This document shows, one piece after another, positions 34,270-45,324 of a stretch of 64,000 nt of DNA. Numbering within the stretch: position 1 is the stretch's first letter; the number at the start of each line of letters is the position of its first letter. Location: the NCBI RefSeq assembly GCF_012489685.1, contig NC_080043.1:48003127-48067126 (forward strand). Reading direction: 5' to 3'. A model generated the notes under the pieces. That model saw nothing but the letters and a program-made list of their open reading frames with translations, made no database searches and was not told the DNA's origin. Source of the DNA: Lotus japonicus (Eukaryota > Streptophyta > Magnoliopsida > Fabales > Fabaceae). The position numbers were made by a program, and so were the translations under genes.

Positions 34270-34685
34270 GTTTATACCTTCGGGTACAGTTTATGCCTTC
34301 GGGTACAGTTTATACCTTCGGGTACAGTTTATGCCTTCGGGTACAGTTTATACCTTCGGGTACAGTTTATACCTTCGGGTACCGTTTATACCTTCGGGTA
34401 CAGTTTATGCCTTCGGGTACCGTTTATGCCTTCGGGTACAGTTTATACCTTCGGGTATAGTTTATACCTTCGGGTACCGTTTATGCCTTCGGGTACAGTT
34501 TATACCTTCGGGTACAGTTTATACCTTCGGGTACAGTTTATACCTTCGGGTACCGTTTATGCCTTCGGGTACAGTTTATACCTTCGAGTACAGTTTATAC
34601 CTTCGGGTACCGTTTATGCCTTCGGGTACAGTTTATGCCTTCGGGTACAGTTTATACCTTCGGGTACAGTTTATACCTTCGGGTA
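34270..34685 (+). repeat. About 22 tandem 19-bp units forming C(UUCG)G hairpins, LTR B left copy
   Basis: The unit is GTTTATACCTTCGGGTACA. TACC-TTCG-GGTA is a perfect four-pair stem closed by the very stable C(UUCG)G tetraloop. The common variant TGCC-TTCG-GGTA keeps pairing as G-U in sense RNA only. 19 does not divide by 3, so the array reads open in shifted frames (34331-34720) by periodicity alone. Confidence 0.92.
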
Positions 34686-34933
34686 ATTCGGACATCGACG
34701 GGGGATATGATCGACCGTGAGGTTAGGATCGACCTGTTGATTGTCGGGCATAGCGGAGGGAAAAGTCGACCCGCAGGGTTAGGACTGATCCGGCTATGTC
34801 AAGGTTGTAAGTGACACTCCGGGGTTATGGTCGACACTATGCCAGTGTTAGGACCAACTCAAACGTGCCCAGCCTATTCTTTCTGGAACCGTCGAGAGTG
34901 ACGTTGCATTGACATATCATGCACTCTAATTGT

Positions 34934-35066
34934 ATCGTTATGTGTTTTGATGAGTTGATGTTGATAAACATCGTTATGTGTTTTGATGAGTTGATGTTGA
35001 TAAACATCGTTATGTGTTTTGATGAGTAGATGTTGATAGATATCGTTATGTGCTTTGATGATGGAA
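34934..35066 (+). repeat. 36-bp tandem repeat, about 3.5 copies, LTR B left copy
   Basis: The unit begins ATCGTTATGTGTTTTGATGA and ends GATGTTGATAAAC. The copy in the right LTR is at 41371-41503. Confidence 0.85.
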
Positions 35067-35750
35067 TTGTACTAGAGATTTGATAACATGCTATGTTTAA
35101 ACCTTAGGGTAGACAATGCAGAACTTATATGTATGAAGACAACATATATATATATACCCCTTATACTTTATCTGGTGTCTTGTATCCTCTATCCTATATT
35201 CCGTAAGTTGACCCTTGCACGTGCTACCTGTGTTTGGGGGGCTATGTATGCCCTTTTTGTCAGATGTCGTTGGTGGATTCTTCCGTGATTCCTCGTCGTT
35301 CGGGGAAGACCCGGAGCGAAATGACTACTATTGAGCCTTCGACGTGGACCCGGACTTCATGCATGACCAGATGGGAGTCGATGATGGAAGTATGGGGGAT
35401 GGGTGATTAGAGTCTATTAAGGTTGGGTGTTAGTGTCCTAGCTCTGACTTATTCTTATTTTTGAGGGCTTGTGTTGCTGACACTTGACCTAACATTTTGG
35501 GATTGTACATTTTGCCTACGGGCGTTACACTTTTCTACTTTCCGTCACTGGAGGTTACCCGTGACGAGGTCGCTACTTACAGCGGGGAATGTTATATGTA
35601 TTGTGTATTAGTTCTGTTACCTTTCGCATTTGGGTTTTATTTAATTCAGTCTTGTCTTAGTTATTATCAAAAAAAAATATTTCACGTTTTCCGCATTAAG
35701 TTTACTTTTGGTTACTAAAGTGACGCCACCGAAATCGGGGTGTTACATTG

Positions 35751-35762
35751 TGGTATCAGAGC
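35751..35762 (+). other. Element B primer-binding site, initiator tRNA-Met
   Basis: TGGTATCAGAGC, three bases after LTR end 35747. Confidence 0.93.
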
Positions 35763-35930
35763 ACGGTCGAGTCTTTCGGGAGTTGTTGGGGAATAGGTCT
35801 TCTGTGCTAGGTTGTGTGACTCTGCAAAGAGTAAAAATTGATTGTCTGCAAGCGATTTTTCGCTTAAAAATTGATTGAAGTTATTGCTTAATCATATTGT
35901 ATAGTTATGGAAATGCTATCTTATGATGAG

Positions 35931-35956
35931 TACTAACTGTTTGCTTAACTTAACAG
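35931..35956 (+). promoter_or_regulatory. Branch site and splice acceptor before element B gag
   Basis: TACTAAC (35931-35937) followed by a T-rich tract and AACAG ending at 35956, three bases before the gag ATG. Element C has the same layout (46330-46355). With a donor in the LTR it would define a leader intron. Confidence 0.55.
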
Positions 35957-35959
35957 AAC

Positions 35960-37153
35960 ATGGTGAACTCTAACCAACTTGCTGAGATGGTGGCCACTTT
36001 GGTCCAAGCAATGACTGTACAGACGAATGACAATGCTCATAGGCGTGCTACTGAGGATACACGCGAGCTACACCGGCTTCAGAGAGAAGTAGCCCTGGAC
36101 CAGAACAGAGGACTGAATGATTTCAGAAGGCAGGATCCACCCAAGTTCACGGGTGGGACTGACCCGGACAATGCGGATTTGTGGATCCAAGGAATTGAGA
36201 AGATTTTCGAAGTACTGCAGACTGCTGAAGGGGCTAAGGTGGGCCTGGCAACTTATCTGCTGCTGGGCGACGCTGAGTACTGGTGGAAGGGTACCAGAGG
36301 AATTATGAGGGCTAACCACGAAGAGGTGAATTGGAACTCCTTTCGTACTGCGTTTCTAGAGAAGTACTTTCCAACTAGCGCTCGAGACGAGCGGGAGGCA
36401 CAATTTCTGACCCTGGGTCAAGGGAGCATGACCGTACCTGAGTATGCTTCCAAGCTGGAATCATTGGCTAAGCACTTCCAGTTTTTCAACAACCATGTTG
36501 ATGAACGCTACATGTGTAAGCGGTTTCTGAATGGGCTGAGAGCAGACATCGAAGATTCTGTGAGGCCGTTGGGTATTATGCGGTTTCAAGCCTTAGTGGA
36601 GAAGGCCACAGAGGTGGAGCTGATGAAAAATAGAAGGATGAATGGAGCTGGAACTGGGGGACCGATGAGGTCGAATTCCCAGGACAATCTTGGAAAAGGA
36701 AGGTTTCAGATGAAGAAGCCTTATCAGCGCCCTATGGGGGAAGGTTATACCCTAGGACAGTACAAACCGATGACCCTTGCTACTGGAGGTACAGGGAATC
36801 AAGTCGGCAACACGGACGTGACATGTTTCAGGTGTGGGAAGACTGGACATTTTGCTGACAAGTGCCCAGTGACTGGACCAAGATGCTTTAATTGCAACCG
36901 AGTGGGACATCGAGCTGTGGATTGTAAGGCGCCCAAGAAGGAGCCATCTGTTAACACTGCAAGGGGAAAGCGCCTCACTACTAGGGGAAGAGTTTATATC
37001 ATGGACGGAGGAGGATCGAAGAAGTTAGCCAGAGGAGGGCGCAAGAACGACGGCAACCTTCTAACCATTCTTTCTCACTTCAGTATAATATATTCCATTA
37101 CTCTCGTAGCGTGTGCAAGCACACCTAACTTACTTATACTGTCTAAGCTTTGA
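35960..37153 (+). CDS. gag: Element B gag (capsid-nucleocapsid), intact
   Basis: This is a 397-codon ORF from MVNSNQLAEM to the stop at 37151-37153. Residues about 50-230 form a retrotransposon capsid domain (DPPKFTGGTDPDNADLWIQ, LLLGDAEYWWKG, FLEKYFPTSARDEREAQFL, LGQGSMTVPEYASKLESLAK, FLNGLRADIE). Two CCHC knuckles follow (CFRCGKTGHFADKC, CFNCNRVGHRAVDC). The last 30 or so residues differ from autonomous relatives, in which the frame runs on into protease, so here gag ends alone. Gag would bind element RNA and assemble particles in the cytoplasm. It is the only intact coding region among elements A, B and C. The start is supported by the acceptor just upstream and by conservation with C. Confidence 0.9.
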   Translation: MVNSNQLAEMVATLVQAMTVQTNDNAHRRATEDTRELHRLQREVALDQNRGLNDFRRQDPPKFTGGTDPDNADLWIQGIEKIFEVLQTAEGAKVGLATYLLLGDAEYWWKGTRGIMRANHEEVNWNSFRTAFLEKYFPTSARDEREAQFLTLGQGSMTVPEYASKLESLAKHFQFFNNHVDERYMCKRFLNGLRADIEDSVRPLGIMRFQALVEKATEVELMKNRRMNGAGTGGPMRSNSQDNLGKGRFQMKKPYQRPMGEGYTLGQYKPMTLATGGTGNQVGNTDVTCFRCGKTGHFADKCPVTGPRCFNCNRVGHRAVDCKAPKKEPSVNTARGKRLTTRGRVYIMDGGGSKKLARGGRKNDGNLLTILSHFSIIYSITLVACASTPNLLILSKL

Positions 37154-38065
37154 TCTTATAGTTATTATGCCTATTATTACCTTATTTGACCGTAGCTCGT
37201 ATTTTAGCTATAGAAGTTATACGAGGTTTAGAATGACCCGCTAAGCTTAGAAAGTAGTCTTCTACCGATGCGTTTAAAAGGAAGCTAGAAGCTGAAGAAT
37301 GAATCTCATAGAGATTTCTTATGGATAGTATACGTATGATGTCGAGGGCGTGTAGTTCCGTAGCGGAATCGTTGAGGATGTGAGGTCAGGTTATTTGTGA
37401 CTATTGGATGATAGGAACTCATTGACTGTTCCAGTGGGTTTTTCTAAATTTCACCTTCGATGTATTGGCTTGATCAACTTAATATTGAGGGGGTGATATT
37501 CGGAATCAGAGCTGGCTATGGACTTTGATAGGAGGATTGGTAAGATTAATTTGAATTGATCGAGGATTAGTCAGATTTGGGAGGAAAGTTCGTGTTAAGT
37601 AATTGATTTTCTTTGGGAAGGAGTTGTCGTTGTAAGAGATGAATATTCTTTTAGGAAATGTTGGAGAGCTACAGAGCATCAGAGATCCCAACTTGGAAAA
37701 GGTTTAGGTTTTAAGTCTATTAATTCTTGTCATAAGTGTATAGGACTTGAAGTTTGTCATAATTTGATTGGGAGATTAAGAAGTTTATCGACAAGATGGT
37801 AATCAAGTTACAAGAAGGAGAGTGTTAGTATTAAGATGAACACTTGAGGTGGTCATATCAGGACCAGTTGCTTAAAGTCTAAGAGTGAATGAAACTTGTT
37901 ATGGATTTTGGTGATGCGAGCTAGAGATTAGCGAGTGAATTTTGCTATGTGGAATGAGAATCTTAGGGTAAAGATTGACTTCAGAAGCTGGAGATCATAT
38001 TCGAGTAAGAGTTTTAGTGGTGGTATCATTGAGGATTGTAGTTAAACCTCGGCAAGTTGAAAGAT
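37154..38065 (+). other. Element B non-coding region after gag
   Basis: No ORF is supported. A block at about 37400-37545 matches element A (21080-21230). The rest is diverged relative to A. Protease, reverse transcriptase and RNase H are missing. Confidence 0.7.
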
Positions 38066-38243
38066 GATATGTCTGTTGAGACGCCGTTGGTCAACATTGG
38101 GACTAGAAGAGTGAAACAATCGAAGAGAAAGCAGAGTGTTTTAGTGAAAATTATTTGGAATAAAGACACGGACGGTGTTATGTGAGAGTTAGAGGAAAAG
38201 ATCAAGGAATAATATCCAGAACTATTACTGACCCTTAAGTTTC
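38066..38243 (+). pseudogene. Element B chromodomain tail (decayed)
   Basis: It reads DMSVETPLVNIGTRRVKQSK, then VLVKIIWNKDTDGVM, a stop, ELEEKIKE, a stop and YPELLL. This matches the end of a chromovirus integrase, as in element A, with two in-frame stops. Confidence 0.78.
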
Positions 38244-38263
38244 GAGGACGAAACTTTCTTTTT

Positions 38264-38275
38264 GGAGGGTAGTAA
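38264..38275 (+). other. Element B polypurine tract
   Basis: GGAGGGTAGTAA directly precedes the right LTR at 38276. Confidence 0.85.
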
Positions 38276-41200
38276 TGTAAGACCCAAGATTTTAAGCTTA
38301 GAATAAGTGGAAGAGATTTCCATTTACGATTAGGGTTGATGTAATGTGAAGGGAAACCTGAACGAAAGTTTATTAAATGAAATATATTTATGAAGGGGAA
38401 AGTTCAGGAAAAGTTCAAGGATTGCATTATGATCGATAAAAGTTATAGCACGATCGTTACACGCTTAAACCTAGGTCAGAAACCCTAGTATATAGCTAAT
38501 TTTCACTTTTAGGCACGATGGCAGTTAATTCCAAAAATCTTCAGAGAAATGTTAGAATTTCTCTTCTTCCATATATAACAATCGTTTCGAGGCGAAACTC
38601 TAGGATCTACGAACGTCCGATTCCAATCATCGGAAGTTTGCCGAAACCGAATCCCTGGTATTTCAAAACCCTAGAATCACCCGACTATGGGGACTTTATC
38701 TATTCAGAGCTTCAAATGAATATTCTACACGCGTACACCCATTTCTCTTGATGATTTCAATCTTTCTTCCGAAGGAAGTTTTCTATTCCGACATTCGATG
38801 CAAAAAGCAACTTATCGGGTAAAATAGTTTTACACCGACTTTGCACCGACTTTGCATTAGTTGCCAAAAATACAAGGAGACCTCTTTATAGTTTTGGAAT
38901 TCTTTTGCCAAAACATATCTATTAATTCACGGAGAATGTCGCCGGAAAAATCAGATTCGCGAAACTTTCATTTTCCCGCGAATTTCCAACCTTTATATAT
39001 AGCAAAGAAAGGAAGAAAAACTCAAATTTTCCTCCATTTTCTCTCCTCAAATCCGCGAGCTCATCCAAGGAAGAAGGAAGAAGAGTTTTTGTTCAAACCT
39101 TGCTTGATCGTTGATTAATCAGTTGCTGCTTCAAGGCTTCGAGGTATAGTCGCTAATCCTTACCTCTGATCGCTTTTTCCATAGCTTTTCTGTAGAGTTT
39201 TCTGAGCGGATAGTTTATGGGTTTTTACAAAACTTTCCTGAATCTTTCATTTCTGATTCTAAACCTCTTCTATATGTGCCCAAGATCACTTCTGCCGGAT
39301 TAGATTTTCCGTTATGTCGCCGGAATTCCGCCGGAATCAATTCTAGCCTAAAATACCCATTTATGTAGTTTTTGAGTAAAGTTCCAACCTCTAGGCTGAA
39401 AACTATCGCCTTAGCTTAGTGCTAGTAGGATTAGTTGTCATAAACGTCGTTGGTGACGTCCCTGCAAAATTTTATTTTTGGGATTTCAGTTTTGAAAATC
39501 CTAAGTTAAAAATCATGACCAAAATACCCCTGCGACAGTTTTTGATCCGATAATTTTTCCGAGTTCAGAATACCCTTAGTTACGGCTTATGAAAGCATAG
39601 GAACCAAGTTTGATCGAAGAAAAATCGAGCCCCTTAATTGTGAAAAGTGGCCGAGCCTATTAGAGGAGGAGCAGGAAATTTCCTTTTCCGAAAACTTGTC
39701 CTTTCGCGCTAGATTATCGTACCTCGGAGTATGAACTACTTCGTGTAACCTTAGTGAGCATTGATAGCTTAGTTTCCGATAGATTTTGATAGAATACTGT
39801 GGTTTTACTTTAAAGGTTCTTTTGAAGAATTTCCTGAAGATCAAGGAGCTCATTGTGAAGGAACGTTGGAGGAGAACGCTGGAATAACTAGAGGTAAGGG
39901 CAACTTACCTTACTAGCTAATGCTTTAGGTGTCGACGCGTTCGACTTGATTTACTGTTTATGCACTTGTTTGTGTATGATTGGGAAAATGTTTTCTGAGG
40001 CTTCGGCTGACAATGTAGATGATTCATCTACTGAATGTTTTTGGAGATTGACTTACATGCTATGTGCTATGTGGGTAATCTAGGATGTGTGGTGCATGCC
40101 TTATATGCTAAGTGCTATGTGGTTATTGCTTATTATGCTGATATATGACATGTTGATTGATGGTGCTGAGTTATTTATGCTTTAGCAATGAAATCTGAGT
40201 TTCTGAATAGTGAGAATAGCGGGCAGGTCATGCCGATTTTATTTTGAGAGTTTTGGGGAAAGTTTGATAGGACGAATGAGATTCGGGCCTTGTTATGGTG
40301 TTTTATGGATCGAGACATTCTCTGGAGTCATTTGGGGATTTGGAGATCCCGAGAACTTATAAGAATTGCGATAAGGCTAAAAGGATATTATTTTGTGAAG
40401 AAAACTCATAAGACCTTAAACAACCTCTAAATCTTTAAGTAATGATAATAATCTCGAAGGAAGCTTAGGAGTCGAATCTTAGTTTTGGAAAAACGAGAAG
40501 TGTCGTCGGATCCAAGTGTTGAGATATTGAGAGGTTTTGAGTATGTTGATACTCTTGTGCTCTGGGAGCAGTTGTGTTGTTGGGCTATCTGAGAGATAAG
40601 CCGGGAAACGGGTAGTTTCCGAGCATGTTGATGCTCTTTGCTCGTTGAGCAGTGTTGACCATCGGATAGAGATGAGTCGGATGATTCGAGGAATCATCAT
40701 GAGTTAAGTTTATACCTTCGGGTACAGTTTATGCCTTCGGGTACAGTTTATACCTTCGGGTACAGTTTATGCCTTCGGGTACAGTTTATACCTTCGAGTA
40801 CAGTTTATACCTTCGGGTACCGTTTATACCTTCGGGTACAGTTTATGCCTTCGGGTACAGTTTATACCTTCGGGTACCGTTTATGCCTTCGGGTACAGTT
40901 TATACCTTCGGGTACAGTTTATACCTTCGGGTACCGTTTATGCCTTCGGGTACAGTTTATACCTTCGGGTACAGTTTATACCTTCGGGTACCGTTTATGC
41001 CTTCGGGTACAGTTTATACCTTCGGGTACAGTTTATACCTTCGGGTACCGTTTATGCCTTCGGGTACAGTTATGCCTTCGGGTACAGTTTATACCTTCGG
41101 GTACAGTTTATACCTTCGGGTAATTCGGACATCGACGGGGGATATGATCGACCGTGAGGTTAGGATCGACCTGTTGATTGTCGGGCATAGCGGAGGGAAA

Positions 41201-42184
41201 AGTCGACCCGCAGGGTTAGGACTGATCCGGCTATGTCAAGGTTGTAAGTGACACTCCGGGGTTATGGTCGACACTATGCCAGTGTTAGGACCAACTCAAA
41301 CGTGCCCAGCCTATTCTTTTTGGAACCGTCGAGAGTGACGTTGCATTGACATATCATGCACTCTAATTGTATCGTTATGTGTTTTGATGAGTTGATGTTG
41401 ATAAACATCGTTATGTGTTTTGATGAGTTGATGTTGATAAACATCGTTATGTGTTTTGATGAGTAGATGTTGATAGATATCGTTATGTGCTTTGATGATG
41501 GAATTGTACTAGAGATTTGATAACATGCTATGTTTAAACCTTAGGGTAGACAATGCAGAACTTATATGTATATAGACAACATATATATATATACCCCTTA
41601 TACTTTATCTGGTGTCTTGTATCCTTTATCCTATATTCCGTAAGTTGACCCTTGCACGTGCTACCTGTGTTTGGGGGGCTATGTATGCCCTTTTTGTCAG
41701 ATGTCGTTGGTGGATTCTTCCGTGATTCCTCGTCGTTCGGGGAAGACCCGGAGCGAAATGACTACTATTGAGCCTTCGACGTGGACCCGGACTTCATGCA
41801 TGACCAGATGGGAGTCGATGATGGAAGTATGGGGGATGGGTGATTAGAGTCTATTAAGGTTGGGTGTTAGTGTCCTAGCTCTGACTTATTCTTATTTTTG
41901 AGGGCTTGTGTTGCTGACACTTGACCTAACATTTTGGGATTGTACATTTTGCCTACGGGCGTTACACTTTTCTACTTTCCGTCACTGGAGGTTACTCGTG
42001 ACGAGGTCGCTACTTACAGCGGGGAATGTTATATGTATTGTGTATTAGTTCTGTTACCTTTCGCATTTGGGTTTTATTTAATTCAGTCTTGTCTTAGTTA
42101 TTATCAAAAAAAAATATTTCACGTTTTCCGCATTAAGTTTACTTTTGGTTACTAAAGTGACGCCACCGAAATCGGGGTGTTACA
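38276..42184 (+). repeat. Element B right LTR, intact (3909 bp)
   Basis: It starts TGTAAGACCC and ends GGGGTGTTACA. It has a TATATATAG box (38994-39002), a donor-like GAG/GTAAGGG (39893/39894), the empty site of element A (AGAAG at 40496-40500), the tetraloop array (40708-41122) and the 36-bp repeats. It is nearly identical to the left copy, so B inserted recently. Confidence 0.93.
40708..41122 (+). repeat. About 22 tandem C(UUCG)G hairpin units, LTR B right copy
   Basis: Same 19-bp unit as 34270-34685, with the order of TACC and TGCC variants rearranged and one unit a base short. The array has therefore changed since the LTRs were identical at insertion. Confidence 0.92.
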
Positions 42185-42311
42185 AGCAATGCAACGGAAC
42201 CTACCCAAAACCTCAAATACAAATCATAAAATGATCCTGCAAGCTTAAACCAATAACGGTAAGCTCTAGCTCTACATCCGACTCTATTCTTCGAGTCTTC
42301 TATAGTTCTTC
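42185..42311 (-). repeat. Solo LTR D, segment 2
   Basis: On the minus strand it reads GGGTAGGTTCCGTTGCATTG, matching LTR C (GGGTAGGTTCCGATGCATTG at 45806). This shows it is the piece of LTR D between the B and C insertions. It ends with TCTTC (42307-42311), one copy of the C target-site duplication. Confidence 0.75.
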
Positions 42312-43028
42312 TGTGAGACCCAAGATTTTAAGCTTAGAATAAATTAGTGAAATTCCTTATTAACGAATAAGTTCGATGTATCGTGAAGGGAAACTTGAAC
42401 GAGAGTTTATTGGATGAAATAGATTTATGAAGGAGAAGGTTCAGGAAAAGTTCAAGGATTGTATCAAAACCGATAAGAGTTATAGCACGACTAATATTCG
42501 CCTAAGCCTAGGTCTAAGACACTAGTAAATAGCTAATTTACACTTTAGGACACGACGGAAATTAATTCCAAAAATCTTCAGAGAAATGTTAGAACTTCTC
42601 TTATTCATTTATAAACAAGCGTTTCGATACGAAACCCTGAAATGTACGAATGTCAAATTCCAATTCTCGGAAGTTTGCCGAAACGGAATCCCTGATAGTT
42701 CAGAAACCCTAAAATCTACGGACGATGAAGACTTTTTCTATTCGGAGCTTCAAACGAAGATTCCACACGTGTACACCCATTTCTCTTGATGTTTCAATCT
42801 TTCTTCAGAAGGAAGTTTCTGCATCCGATGTCAATATCATAAAGTGCATAAAGTGCATTTTTAATGCCGGTAAGCATTAAAAACAAGCCTCGAAAACCAA
42901 AAATCATACTGATATTTCTTTGAAGAATTAGAAGATTCAGCGGGAAGAATATCGTGTCTAAAATACGTTGGAATCAGTAGGAAAAATCGGAATCACGAAA
43001 TAATCATTTTTCCGCATTTTCCAAATCC

Positions 43029-43037
43029 TATAAATAG
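43029..43037 (+). promoter_or_regulatory. TATA box of LTR C left copy
   Basis: TATAAATAG, followed by an A-rich then GA-rich leader and a donor-like CGAG/GTATAGTTAC at about 43188. The copy in the right LTR is at 49455-49463. Confidence 0.55.
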
Positions 43038-44093
43038 GTGGAAAATGAAAAAAAAAAGACAAAAACAAAAAAATTCCCCACCTTTGAGAGAGAGAGGCCG
43101 AGAGCTTGAGGAGGAGGAGAGGAGAAGAAGATTTTCGTCGTTTCTTGCCCGATCGTTCCGCCGTTCGTTGCTAATCGAAGACATCGAGGTATAGTTACTA
43201 TCCCTCACTTCTGATCGTCAGATCTGTCGACTTTTTCTATGTTTTTCTGAGCTCAAAGTTGGAGCTTTTTGTAAAATTGTCCAAATAGCTTGATTTCTCT
43301 GTCTAAACATCTTCCCTACGTGCCCAAGAGTAGTTCTGTCGGATTACATTTTTCATTCTGTCGCCGAAATTCCACCGGAATCAATTTTTACCTCAAATAC
43401 CCATTTTTGGGGCAAAGTCTCATCCTTTCGGTTTAGAACTCACGACTTAGCTTAGTGTCAGTAGGATTAGTTGTCATAAACGTCGTTAGTGACATTTCCA
43501 TCCGATTAGTTTTTCAAAATTCAAATTTTTGATTTTTCGAGCTAAAAATATTGAACAAAATACCCCTGCGACAGTTTTCGACCCGATAATTTTTCTGAGA
43601 GTTTCCCTGGCTTAGATATCGCCTAAGAATTCCTAGGAATTGATTTAGATCGAAGAAAAGGTTCGAAAACCCTATTTTCCATAGTGGCCGAAACCTATTT
43701 GCTTGGGTACTGTGTCCAAAAATAATTTTTGGGTCTCTATGACCTGAGCCGTTGCGTAGCTTTTTCAATTGTGGAAATTTTGGCTCCGGTTTCGTGTCAT
43801 TCCGAGTTCTGTAGCTCGAGTTATGCACGTTTTAGCGAATAAAGTGTTTTTGTACAAAACTTGAATCGAGTCAAAACTCATCCATTCGGGGGAAGCCCTT
43901 CCATTCGTGCCTAAATGTGGTACTCTGAAGCTTCTTGAGCTTTGTCGAACATTAGTTAGGATTGTTTCGACTGTATCGACTTGTGTTGATTCATTATTGC
44001 TTTGTGTGCTCAAAGGTTCAATTGTGGAAACTTTGGGATTGACTGAACAAGCTTGTGAGGGAGACCTACACCACGAGACTGGAACAACTCGAG

Positions 44094-44099
44094 GTAAGG
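44094..44099 (+). promoter_or_regulatory. Splice-donor-like site in LTR C
   Basis: AACTCGAG/GTAAGGGCAACT, a near-consensus donor with the intron starting at 44094. With the acceptor at 46355 it would define a 2262-nt leader intron that removes the hairpin array and the primer-binding site. Confidence 0.5.
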
Positions 44100-44827
44100 G
44101 CAACTCTCCTAGCTATTAGCTATATGCTTAGGTGTCGAAGAATCGGATTTTATTAAATGATATTGATATGTGAGGCTTATGCTTCTGTTGACTGCTGAGG
44201 CTTCGGCCGTTTAATGAGATTTCAGTCTTATTTCTTTTAATGGATAGACATTTGCTATTTCTTGAATTAGGTATGTGCATAAACATGAAGTTATGCCAAA
44301 ACCTTATGATTATATTGATTGTAAATGCGAAGTGTTATAAGAATTAGTAAATAGGACCCGACGGAAGGTCTGAGCTACTGCTGACGTGATGGATCTAGGC
44401 TTTCTCAGGAAAGAGAACATGGGGATGATATTGATCTTTTGACTTGTTAGATTTTGAAACAAATGAATGCATAAGACTTGATTTGAGAATAAATTCCACA
44501 ATGAATTAACTCAAAATAGAACACTTTGAATAATAAAGATAACCCATTTTGAGGAAAACTTAGGATATGAAATGAGTTCGAAAATGGGAAGGGTCGAAGA
44601 TTCGAGGTTCGAGGAAAGATAATGATTCGAGTTGTGAACATCATGAAGAGGAGCCGCTATGAGTAGAACCGCCATTCAGTGCAGGTGCTACTCCTTGTTG
44701 TGAAGTGATTAGTCAAAGGATCGACGTTTACCTTAGGGAAAAACGATAGAGACATGAACCATAGCTAGACACGTATCCGGGTGAGGACGAATCGTGGTTT
44801 GCTAGCTCTTTCATACTTGCATGACTT

Positions 44828-45324
44828 GATTAAGGGGCTTGTCCTTAATCCAATTAATTATTCTCTGATTAAGAGGTTTGCCATTAATCATATTATTTAC
44901 CTCTGGATTAGAGTGGCTAGACCTTAATCCTATTAATTACTCTTTGATTAAGTGGTATGACCTTAATCATAATATTCGTTATTGGATTAAAGAGGATGGA
45001 CCTTAATCCTATTATTTGCTTATGGATTAAAGAGGATGGATCTTAATCCTATTATTTGCTTGTGGTTTAAAGTGGTTGGACCTTAATCCCGTTTGTGCTA
45101 TTTGATTAAAGTGGTTGGACCTTAATCATATTATTTGTCCTTGGATTAAAGTGGCTGGACCTTAATCCTTTTATGTGTTAGTTGATCTAGAGGATTGACC
45201 TTAGTCATACTAATTGTTATTTTCTTAAAGAGGTTAGACCCTGACTCCTATTACTTGGATCGATTAAGGGGCTAGTCCTTGATCCTGTTATGTGTTTGCT
45301 GATTAGAGAGTATAGACTTCATCG
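44828..45324 (+). repeat. About 12 tandem hairpin units of roughly 40 bp, LTR C left copy
   Basis: Units have arms such as GGATTAA/TTAATCC, GATTAAGG/CCTTAATC and GATTAAG/CTTAATC around a loop like AGAGGATGGACC, separated by AT-rich spacers (TATTATTTGCTTAT). The right LTR copy (51236-51692) is one unit shorter. Confidence 0.85.

Larger units (their letters stand above)
34063..35747 (+). repeat. Element B left LTR, second part
   Basis: It continues LTR B after element A, matching 40501-42184. It contains the tetraloop array, a 36-bp tandem repeat, a TATATATATATACCCC stretch near 35146-35160 and the degenerate GTTGACCC block. It ends CGGGGTGTTACA. Confidence 0.92.
14037..42184 (+). mobile_element. 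Non-autonomous chromovirus element B (gag only), interrupted by element A
   Basis: Element B has LTRs of about 3.91 kb (14037-16261 plus 34058-35747; and 38276-42184), an initiator tRNA-Met primer-binding site, an intact gag ORF, a non-coding block, a broken chromodomain tail and a polypurine tract. The left LTR was split by element A; the right LTR is unbroken at the same site and so serves as the empty-site control. Protease, reverse transcriptase and RNase H are absent, so mobility would depend on an autonomous relative. Gag and chromodomain place it in chromoviruses; long LTRs and primer type suggest the Tekay/Del lineage. It lies in solo LTR D. Confidence 0.85.

Noticed and set aside
34331..34720. 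Long ORFs of repeated FGYSLYLRV-like peptides in LTR B (also 40731-41251)
   Set aside because: They come from 19-bp repeats without stops in any sense frame; the frames cycle through the same words. The RNA hairpin explains the repeat better than a protein.
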